Below the pieces are notes generated by a model. That model was not told the origin of the DNA. It was given only the letters and a program-made list of their open reading frames with translations, and searched no databases. From the NCBI GenBank assembly GCA_041941305.1, contig JBGTQJ010000065.1:1-52029 (forward strand): 52,029 nt of DNA. The letters are read 5' to 3'. A program made the position numbers and the translations under genes. This DNA is from JANSWP01 sp041941305. GTDB lineage: Bacteria; Bacteroidota; Bacteroidia; Chitinophagales; Saprospiraceae. Every line of letters starts with the position of its first letter. Positions within the stretch are counted from its first letter, which is position 1. Positions 1 through 12,000 of this stretch are shown piece after piece.

Positions 1-3000
1 CTGTTCCAGTAATCTCCACAACAGGACTGCCACTCAAATTCAAATTCATCACACCCGTGTTCGTAATTGTGAATGTGTGCGATTCCGTACTCCCGTTAAT
101 ATCCACTGAACCAAAATCGGTATCATCTGAAGTTGAAGGAGAAGGGTCTCCATCTTCGATTTCTACCCCATTCCCCAAAACGGTCATCTCAGGATCCGTA
201 CCTGTTCCTTGAATATCAAAAGTGTAAGGTGATTCATCACAATCTGTATTCACTATGCTTACTGTGGCATTATGCGTACCCACCGCATCTGGTGAATAGG
301 TAATCTTGAATGTCGTACTACCACTTCCAGAAACCGGGCTGGTAGGGTCTTGGGTTACATCAAACTGATTGGCATCAGCTCCAGTTATATCCACTAATGA
401 AGAACCATTCAAGGCTAAATCAGCAGTACCATCATTTTGAATGGTGAAGGTATGTTCCTTGCTGCCAACTACGATTCCGACTTCTCCAAATTGAGTATCA
501 TCATTCACACTTGGGCTATTGCTGCCACTTGCAATCGAAGTGCTATTGCCCTCCACATTTATCTCAGGATGAGCAGCTGTATTAACAGTAATCGGTTGAA
601 TGATGCTTAAGCATGTATTATTATCTCTAATTTGAATGTTATAACTACCTGCATCCAATCCTGTAAATGTGTGGGTATTGCCACTAAATGAAGTAAACGT
701 GCCGCCATCAAAACTGTATTCATAAGGTGAAGCTCCACTAGTAGCCGTCAAAGCTATCTGCCCATCATTTGCACTAGGGCAGGTTTCATCTGTTACAACT
801 GTTGAAAAAGTAGGAAGAGCATTTACGGTCACCGTCACCTGATCTGTATCAGTACAATTATTCCCGTCTGTTACAGTCAAGGTATAGGTGGTCGTAGAAG
901 AGGGATTCGCATCAGGCTGTGCTATATTCGGATTACTCAAGCCTGTCGTTGGACTCCAGGAGTAGCTTAAACCGGTTCCTGTAGAGCCTGTCCCATCTAA
1001 TTGGGTAGTTCCTCCATTACAAATTGCAACAGCACTTCCTGCATTAGCTGATGGTAAATTATTTACCGTTACCGTCACCTGATCCGTATCGATACAATTA
1101 TTCCCATCTGTAACTGTCAATGTATAGGTAGTTGTAGAAGAGGGGGTCGCATCCGGTTGCACTATATTCGGATTATTTAAGCCTGTTGTTGGACTCCAGG
1201 AATAGCTCAAACCAGTTCCTGTAGAGCCCGTCCCATCTAGCTGAGTTGTTTCTCCATTGCATATGGTGGCAGCACTTCCTGCATTAGCTGTTGGTAAATT
1301 ATTTACCGTTACTGTCACCTGATCCGTATCGGTACAATTATTCCCATCTGTAACTGTCAATGTATAGGTAGTTGTAGAAGAGGGGGTCGCATCCGGTTGC
1401 GCTATATTCGGATTATTTAAGCCTGTTGTTGGACTCCAGGAATAGCTCAAACCAGTTCCTGTAGAGCCCGTCCCATCCAGCTGAGTACTTGTTCCATTAC
1501 ATATAGAGACATCGTTCCCTGCATTTGCAGATGGTAGGGCATTTACTGTAACCTGAACAGTCGCACAAGTACCTGGGCTAACACAACCTCCTTCTCCTCT
1601 TACATAATAGGTCGTTGTTGTATTTGGATTTACCGAAATAGAGGTTCCTGTTCCTATAGCTGTTCCTCCACAAGAAACTGTATACCAATGCCAATCATTA
1701 GCATCATTCAGATTGCCTCCAGTAATTGCCAAGGTAGAACTTGTTCCATCACAAATTATGGAAGGAGAAGCACTCACTGTTGGTATATCAGGATCAGTAC
1801 AAGTACTTGTTCCACTGACATCAAATGTATAGGGATTTTCATCGCAATCATCATTGGCAATACTTACGGTAGCCGTTAATGTTCCAGGGCTCGTTGGTGC
1901 AAAGGTGACTTCAAAAGTAACCGTACCTCCACTAGCACTTACAGTAGAAGAAGATGGTTGAGTACTCACACTGAAATCTCCACTTCCACTAAGTGTCACC
2001 AAATTTGGATTGCCTGTCAAATTCAAATCCAAGCCGCCCGTATTTTCTATGGTAAAGGTATGGGTGTCTGAATTTCCAACAGTCACTACTCCAAAATTGG
2101 TATCGTCAGATGTTGAAGGGCTATTGTCGCCATTTGCAATTGACACATTGTTTCCCTGAACATCCATTTCAGGATGTGCAGCTGTTCCAACCGTGACATT
2201 TTGAGTAACACTAGTACAATTATTGTTATCTTTGATTTCAATTGCATAATTCCCTGCATCTAAATTACTGATTGTCACACTATTGCCTCCAAAACTATTA
2301 AAACCACCTCCATCAATTTGATATTCATAAGAACCACCACCACTGTTCACTGTAATCGCTATCTGTCCATCATTGGCACTTGGACAAGTTTCATCTGTAG
2401 GGACTCCAGTAAAAGTTGGTAAAGCAATCACAGTAACAGTAAAAGCGGTAGCAGAACTACTACAACCTGTAGATGAATTCGTCACGATGATGGTACCATT
2501 GTAAGTGCCTACTGCCGCTCCCGATGGAACGGTCAAACCAATCGGACTAGCTGGCAATGTCGTCAAACCAACATCTGAAAAACCCTGTCCCTCGGCTGTG
2601 GCATCAAAATCTATAGTGTATTGGTCTGGACTCGCACTTGTACCAGTGTATGGTAAATCCGCACTGGTAGTACCAGAGCAAACACTTGGGTTCGTCCCCA
2701 AAGTGATCGTCGGGTTGGCTTCAATCGTCACCGTAAAAGCTGTGGCTGAACTGACACACCCTGTAGAAGAATTTGTCACAGTGATGGTGCCATTGTAAGT
2801 GCCTACTGCTGCTCCCGATGGAACGGTCAAACCAATCGGACTAGCTGGCAATGTCGTCAAACCAACATCTGAAAAACCCTGTCCCTCGGCTGTGGCATCA
2901 AAATCAATGGAGTATTGGTCTGGACTCGCACTTGTACCAGTGTATGGTAAATCCGCACTGGTAGTACCAGAGCAAATACTTGGGCTCGTGCCCAAAGTGA

Positions 3001-6000
3001 TAGTTGGATTGGCTTCAATCGTCACTGTAAAAGTTGTGGCAGGACTGACACATCCTGTAGAGGAATTCGTCACTGTGATGGTGCCATTGTAGGTGCCTAC
3101 TGCCGCTCCAGATGGAACAGTCAAGCTAATTGGACTAGCTGGCAATGTCGTTGTCCCCACATCTGAAAAACCTTGTCCTTCTGCCGTGGCATCAAAATCT
3201 ATGGAATATTGGTTTGGACTCGCACTCGTACCAGTATATGGAAGGTCTGCACTTGTTGTTCCTGAGCAAATACTTGGGCTCGTACCTAAGGTAATGGTTG
3301 GGTTTGAGTTTACGGTTACCGTAGGAGTCCCTGACAGGCTTCCCGAAGTACAACCATTTGCATCAGTAACAATTACCAAGGAATAAGTTGTATTTGAAGA
3401 AGGGGAAACAGAAATATTTGCTCCACTACTGTAATTATTTTCAGTATAGTTATTGGTTCCATCACTATAAACGACAGTATAATTAGTTGAACCTCCTGTA
3501 ATAGAAACTTGAAGATTGGTACTTTGACCATCACAAATTGTAGCCGCACCAGAAAGGTTCGCTGAGATATCAAAGCCCGTTCCCTGAATGTCAAAGTTAT
3601 AAGGACCTTCGTCACAATCATCATTTGCAATTGAAACTGACGCAGTTCTTAGACCAGTGGCGCTAGGGTTAAATGTGATATCAAATGTGGTAGAATTATT
3701 GGCATTTACTGTTGTGGACGGATTTGTAGATACCGTAAAATCGGATGCATGGGTTCCAGTAATTTCAACAGTAGTACTGCCATTCAAATTCAAAATACCA
3801 TTTCCATTATTTTCAATAGTAAATGTATGGACATCGGAACAGTTATTAACACCGATATCTCCAAAATCAGTATCATCGGAGGTTGAGGGTGTATTATCCC
3901 CGTCTGAAATAGCGGTATTATTACCTTCAACATCCATTTCTGGAGTAATCAATGATCCACAACTGTTGCCAGAAGTCACTCCACCAGGTTCAACCCAATT
4001 TGAAGAAGTGCCTGTCAATGCAAAATTGTTTAAGGTGCCATCATTATTACCAGAAGATAAATCGTCAAGAGTCGTTACTTCTCCATTATTGCCTGAATCA
4101 ACACCATGATTGAATTGGTAGTATGCCAATAGTCCAGCTTCATTTCCAGCCAATTCACAATCCTTAAATGAGTTGATTTCACCACAATCACGTACATCAT
4201 CCCAAATCCGTAATTCATCTATTTGACCATCGATAAAATCTTCATTTCCAGCAGCCCTATCTAAACTTCCAATTGAATAATTATTGACGCCATCATCCTG
4301 AGTATCAAACCAGGCACCATTATCACCACCAGCAAATGGAGTACCCAAATCTTCTACTCCATCAATATATAACCTATAATCAGAACCATCTGAAGTAACA
4401 GCTATGTGATACCAGGTTCCAGTAGATAAAGTTGTCGTACTAAATAGTCCTGCCTGGGGAGTTCTGGTTCCAACTAACACCTTTGCATTCGTTTGAACAG
4501 ATAAAATAAAAAATTCACCAGGATTTGGCTGAGAAACCGTGCTAAAGATCTGCTGTTCCTGGCTAAAATCATCAAATTTCACCCAGGCTTCAACCGTTCC
4601 TGTGGATTGGCTATCAAATAAATCAGTACCCAAATGCACATAGTCATCTGAACCATCAAAATCCAATGCAGCTGCAGGCGTTCCACCTGTTCCCTGAACT
4701 ACAAAATCATAGATTGCCTCATCACAATCATCATTTGAAATGCTAATAGTCGCGGTTTCAGTCGTTAAACCACTGGGAGTAAAAGTCACAACAAATGTTA
4801 AATCTGAACCTCCACTGGTAATTGAATTCCCTGTTGGTTGAGTGGTGACTGCAAAATCACTACTGCCACTAATCGCGACAATAGGATTACCACTTAAATT
4901 TAGGGTACCGCTTCCCGTATTTTTGATTGTAAAAGTATGTACATGGCTGCTACCAGTGGCAACATCTCCAAAATCTGTATCATCTGATGTATCGGGTGTG
5001 GTATCTCCATCAGTAATGGATGTACTATTACCTTGAATATCAATTTCGGGAGCACTAGGAGTACCTGAGCAAGAATTTCCAGTTGTAACACCACCAGGTT
5101 CTATCCAGTTAGAGGTGCTTCCAGATAAAGAAAAGCTGGTTAAGGTGCCATCATTATTATTCGAAGTGAGGTCTTCAAGGGTCGTTTCACCACCGTTATT
5201 TCCTCCTGCTACTCCTTGATTGAATTGGTAATAAGCCAACAAACCAGACTCAGAACCAGTTAATTCACAATCATCATAATAATTAATTTCGTCACAGGTT
5301 CTGGCAACACTCCAAATTCGGACTTCATCTATTTTCCCATCAAAATGCCTGGAATCATCGTGTGGTCTGTTTCCTATATTTAAATTCTGGTCAGAAGTAC
5401 CAGAACCGCCAGGTCCCCCATTAAAGGTAGGGTTCCCATTTAAATAAAACACGACATCAGTAGTTGAATAAACTACGGCCACATGAGCCCAAGCGTTGAC
5501 AGTAGCTGAAACTCCAGTCTCAAAAATACTATTTCCTAAACCAACACTGTACAAACCATTTGAAATGTACAAAGTTCTCCTAATTTCAGAAGTACTGTTA
5601 TTTGAAAGAATGAACCTGGTAGAGCCTGTAACACTATGAGGATAAATCCACGCTTCCATAGTTAAGTTGGGATAAATAGCTTGCTCAATGTCTAAGCCGG
5701 TAGAAACATAGTCATTACTCCCATCAAAATCCAATGCTGCACCTGGTGTAGCCCCTGTCCCCTGTATAACAAAATCATAGGGGTTTTCATCACAGTCGTC
5801 ATTGGCTATACTAATCGTTGCGGTTTCAGTAGTTAATCCACTTGGTGTAAACGTCACCACAAAAGTCAAATCAGAACCACCACTACTAATTGAATTTCCA
5901 GATGGCTGGGTGGTTACTACAAAATCACTACTGCCACTAATCGCAACGATTGGATTACCAGATAAATTCAATGTTCCACTTCCTGTATTTTTTATTGTAA

Positions 6001-9000
6001 AAGTATGGACATGACTACTTCCTGTGGCCACATCACCAAATTCTGTGTCATCGGCTGTATCAGGTGTGGTATCCCCATCAGGAATAGATGTACTATTTCC
6101 TTGAACATCTATCTCGGGATTAGAAGGAGTACCTGAACAAGTATTACCTGAGGTAATCGCTCCCGGTTCTACCCAATTAGAACCATTACCGGAAAGCGCA
6201 AAGTTGAACAATGTACCGTTATGATTGCCTGTCAGGTCATTTAAGGTCGTTTCTCCACTGTTATTTCCTCCTGCAACCCCTTGATTAAATTGGTAATTCA
6301 ATAATAAATTGGGCTCTGAACCTGTTAGCTCACAATTTTTATAAAAATTGAGTTCGTTACAATCTCTAAGTCCGGTCCACAAACGAAGGTCATCAATTTG
6401 ACCATCCAAATGTTGACTAACAACATTTGACCTTCTACCAATTTCAAAATAATCTGTTTCGCCATAGAGAACATCTCCATTAGCTTGTTTGCTGGTGGGC
6501 ACTCCATCTACATATACAATTAGTTCATAAGTGCTGGAATACGAACCCGCTACATGATACCATTGGTTGGCAACAATCGTGGTAGTAGATTGAACCGATT
6601 GAGCTGAAAAGCCATTGTTATTCAAAGCATAAAATTCTACTTGATTATCATTAAGTCTAAGACCATAACCATCATTGCCTCCTCCATCTTCGTGGTGTTG
6701 CATAATTATTTTATATCCACTAATATTGTCCACTTTCACCCATGCCTCAATAGTGAAATCACGGAGGGGCCGAAAAGCTGCTGTTGAGGTAACGTTTACA
6801 TAGTCATTCGACCCATCAAAATCTAATGCTGCGCCTGGTGTCCCTCCAGTCCCCTGCACCACAAAATCATAGGGATCCTCACCACAATCATCATTGTCAA
6901 TACTAATTGTTGCTGTTTCTGTAGTCAATCCACTAGGCGTAAAAGTCACCACAAATGTCAAGTCAGCTCCGCCACTGCTGATAGAATTTCCAGAAGGCTG
7001 AGTAGTGACAGCAAAATCACTACTGCCACTGATAGCGACAATTGGATTGGCACTTAGATTTAAAGTTGCATTGCCAGTGTTTTTGATAGTAAAGGTATGT
7101 GCATGACTGCTTCCAGTAGCAACATCACCAAATTCTGTATCATCTGCTGTATCAGGTGTTGTATCTCCATCTGCTATAGAGGTGCTATTGCCCTGAATAT
7201 CAATTTCATTAGCGATTAGGATCCCACATGCATTTCCAGAAGTCACACCCCCTGGTTCAATCCAATTGGAAGAACTACCTGTTAATGCAAAATTGTTGAG
7301 TGTTCCATCATTATTATTAGAAGTCAAATCGTTCAAAGTGGTTTCTCCACTATTGTTGCCTCCTGCAAAACCCTGGTTGAATTGGTAATAGGCTACCAGA
7401 CCAGTTTCCGAACCTGTCAGTTCGCAATCTTTGAAATGACTGATCTCAGCACAATCACGAGCCACATTCCAAAATCGGATTTCATCTATTGATCCATTGA
7501 AGAAAAGAGAATTGCCGTGATTTCTTCCCAAATTAATTGAAATATTTTCCGGTATTTGAGATACTGTTGAAGAAGAAGTTGCTTCCAAAACACCATTGAT
7601 GAATAAACTCATGGTGTTATCATTTTCCAAAACACAGGCGAAATGAACCCAATTGCCAGTATTCACAGTACTAGTGGAATAAATATTTACTCCTCCTGAT
7701 ACTCCAGCTGGCACCCGGTGAAGGAACCTAAGTGTGCCATTCGTTTGGGTTTGAACATGCAGATAAGAACCACTACTACCCGCCGGGAAGCCATCAACAA
7801 TCACCTGGGCTGACCCAGAGGAGGTTTTAAACCAACCTTCCATAGTATAAGCAGAAGTATTCGCAAAAGACTGACCAGTTACTGATACATAGTCATTGGA
7901 ACCGTCAAAATCAAGGGTAGCACCCGGAGTACCTGGAGTACCTGTACCTTGCACTACAAAATCATATGGATTTTCATCACAATCGTCATTGGCAATGCTA
8001 ACGGTAGCCGTCTCAGTAGTCAAACCACTTGGAGAAAAAGTCACTACAAAAGTTAGATCTGAACCTCCACTTGTAATTGAGGTACCACTTGGTTGAGTCG
8101 TAACAGAAAAATCACTGCTTCCGCTAATCGCAACAATGGGGTTACCGCTGAGATTTAATGTTCCTGTACCCGTATTCTTGATGGTAAATGTGTGTGAATG
8201 GCTTAATCCATTGTCCACATCTCCAAATTCAGTATCGTCAGCAGTATCAGGAGTCGTGTCTCCATCTGCAATAGAAGTACTATTTCCCTGTACATCCATT
8301 TCCGGAGGAGTCGGTGTGCCAGAACAAGTATTACCAGAAGTCACCCCACCTGGTTCAATCCAGTTGGAAGTACTACCACTTAATCCAAAATTCGTTAAAG
8401 TTCCGTCATTCCCATTTGAAGTAAGGTCCGTCAAGGTTGTTTCCCCGCTATTATTTCCTCCTGCAACCCCCTGATTGAATTGATAGTAGGCTACCAAATC
8501 TGTTTCTGAGCCTGTCAACTCACAATCTTTATAATAATTGATTTCATCGCAAGTTCGTGCTGTCTTCCAAATCCTTACGTCATCCATTTGTCCTTCATAC
8601 CTATTATTAGAAGAACATGCATCTCTTTGTCCTAAATAAATCAATTGATTTCCAGCAGAAAGAGCGGTAGTAATATTATCTGGTTTGGAGGCAGCTAATT
8701 GTCCATCTACTACAAGGTAGGCTGTAGAATTGGCAACGTCATGCACTCCTGCTACATGGTGCCAGTTCCCATCGGCAACATTAAACCCGGTAGCAGTAAA
8801 GCGGACTTCTGTACCATTGGAGAACAATCGAAGTGAAGGCTCACCGTCATCCAACTCAAGAGTGAATAATATAGGAGTACTACAATTTTGATTGGAAAAC
8901 AATTTTGGCTTCCCACTTCCATCTGTATTCTTTATCCACATTTCTACAGTAATGCTCTCATTGGCATTAAAGGTAAGGGACGCCGTTTCGGGTAAATCAA

Positions 9001-12000
9001 CGTAGTCATTGGAGCCATCAAAGTCTAAAGCAGCCCCAGGGGTTGCTCCGGTCCCTTGTATAGCAAAATCGTAGGGGTCTTCATCACAGTCATCATTTTC
9101 TAACGATACAGTTGCTGTCCTTGATCCAATTGCTCCTGGGGTAAAGGTTATTGTAAATGTGGTATTACTGTTCCCATTTACAGTAGCTGGTAAAGTAATG
9201 CCACCCACGCTAAAATCCGAGGCATTAGTACCAGTTATGTTGATTGCGTCTATTGTTAATATTCCAGCATCCGTATTTTCAATCGTAAATGTATGTACAT
9301 CTGAACCTGATGTGGAAACATCTCCAAAATCCGTATCATCAGCAGTGCTTGGAGAAGTATCACCATCGCTGATATCTTGTCCATTTCCTTTCACATTCAT
9401 TTCCGGAGGACCTCCGCCACCAGTACAGGCAGCATCTTCAATTGTGGGGGTTTCACTATCATATTGAGGCAAATTATTACTTCCTCCTGTACCATGTCTT
9501 ACTCCAAAGGTTGAGCTTGCGGAACAATCCACTACCAAACAATTCCCATCATCAAACTTAAAATAACCATCCAATCCACTTTCCGAACCGGACAATTCTT
9601 TTTGATAGTTCGCCTGAATTTCTGCAGCTGTACGGGCAACATCCCAAACCCGAATCTCATCCATATTACCTTCATAATACCGCGGAACAGCAGGCACATT
9701 CCGACCAATATTCAATTCAAGTGTAACGCCCCCCAAATGAGTCACAGAAGAACTGGAGGTGGATTCCAAAACTCCATCGATATACATCCTCAATTTATCA
9801 TCCGAATCCAAAACACAGGCAAAATGATGCCATACCCCATCTGTCATGGTAGTCGTGGAATTGATTTCTATTCCACCTGAATTTGAGGGAGGGTTTCGGT
9901 AGATGAATCTTAATTTATCATTGGGTCCCTCCCCAATGAAAACGCCAATATTGCTACCCGTTAGTGCAGAAAAAACAGAAGAATTGTCCCCTACACTTGA
10001 AGATTTCAACCATCCTTCAATCGTAAAAGCACTTTCATAAAAGTTCGAATTATCAATGGAAATGTAATCATCAGTTCCGTCAAAATTCATGGAGGTGCTG
10101 TTGACGGTAATTCCAGTTCCCTGAATATCAAAATTATAAGGATTTTCATCACAATCATCGTTGGCAATGCTAATCGTTGCGGTTTCAGTTGTTGCACCAC
10201 TTGGAGTAAAGGTCACTACAAATGTCAAATCTGAACCTCCACTTGTAATTGAAGTTCCACCAGGTTGGGTCGTAACAGAAAAATCACTGCTTCCACTAAT
10301 CGCGACTATGGGATTGCCCGTTAGGTTTAAGGTTCCTGTCCCTGTGTTTTTAATCGTAAATGTATGTGCATGGGAACCTGTGGAGGACACATTTCCAAAG
10401 TCAGTATCATCAGCAATATCTGGTGTATCGTCGCCATCTGCGATGGAAGTGCTATTTCCCTGGACATCCATTTCCGGAGGGGTCGGTGTTCCAGAACAAG
10501 TATTACCAGAAGTCACACCACCTGGCTCAATCCAGTTGGAAGTATTGCCACTTAATGCAAAACCTACTAAAGTTCCATCATTCCCGTTTGAGGTAAGGTC
10601 AGTCAGTGTGGTAACTCCACTATTATTTCCGCCAGCGACCCCCTGATTGAATTGATAGTAAGCCATCAAATCAGTTTCAGAACCGGTCAATTCACAATCT
10701 TTATAATAATTGATTTGATCACAAGTTCGGGCAGTCTTCCAAACTCGAACCTCATCCATCTGTCCTTCATATCGATTATTAGAACTACAAGCATGCCTTT
10801 GTCCTAAATAGATCAGTTGACTAGGTACAGACAATGCACCTGTTAAATTATCGGGCTCTGAAGCAGCTAATTGCCCATCTACCACAAGGTAAGCAGTTGC
10901 ATTAGCAATGTCATGAACTCCGGCTACATGGTGCCAATTTCCATCGGCAACATTAAATCCAGCAGCTTCAAAACGAATTTGAGTTCCACTCGAAATCAAC
11001 CTTAAGCATGGTTCTCCATTATCCAATTCAAGCGTAAACAAAGACGAGGTATTACATCTTTGATTGGTAAACAATTGAGGGAAGCCAGTTCCTTGAGTCG
11101 TTTTTATCCACATTTCAACGGTAATACTTTCGTTTGCATTAAAAGTAAGAGAAGCACTTTCTGGTAAATCTACGTAATCATTAGAGCCATCAAAATCCAG
11201 GGCTTCACCAGCAGTTACAGTTAATACCCCTGTAGCATTATCAAAAGAAACCCCAACAGTTGAAGGCGTTACATTGATTGTTGAAAAGGTTCCACTGATT
11301 GTCGGTGCATTTAAAATCGTAAAGGTGTGTCCTACTGAAGGCGTATAATTAAAAGTTACATTTAATGTGCTGGTACCTCCAAGAGTAGCGGTACCAGAAC
11401 TCAATAAAACCTGGTCATAATCTGTACCTGCTACACCATCATTATCATCTATCTCTATCTCCCAAATGGAATTACTAAAATCTTCACTATTGTCGAAAGT
11501 CATAATTCCGGGTGATTCACCCGGAGCCAGTGTTCCACCCATATTTCGAAATCCATCTGCCTCAATTTCTCCATCCCCTTGAAAAGTTCCACCCGAATTA
11601 TTATCCAAAAAACTTGTAGAATTCCCATTATATAATATTCCAGTTGAAGTAAAATTGGAAAATGCTATCGTTCCATTGTTAGCTATTAATATATCGTGGC
11701 TGTTATTAATACCATTTATGGACCCCCCGAGATCAATAAAGTTGATTGTTCCATTATTTGTAAATAAATTGTTCGAATTATGTGTACATACCATTCCAAT
11801 ATTTGCTGGATTTGTGATATTAATTATCCCGTCATTTACAAAATTACTATTGTTAGCTGTAGAAGAAATACCCCTCCTCGTAGCATTTGCATTGATGGTT
11901 CCATCATTGTCAACCAAACCGCCATTTGCTCCTACTCCATAACCTTTTGGGGCATTTGAGCAGTTTACAGTGCCTACATTATTAAATGTACCAGCATATG

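Noticed and set aside
2505..3386. Three plus-strand reading frames of 97 codons in a row
   Set aside because: They are antisense shadows of the 98-aa Ig-like repeats on the minus strand; they recur only because the DNA repeats.
10161..10646. Plus-strand frame of 161 codons, with similar ones near 8136 and 3657
   Set aside because: All lie antisense to conserved ASH domains of the left giant and have no start signal or recognisable domain.
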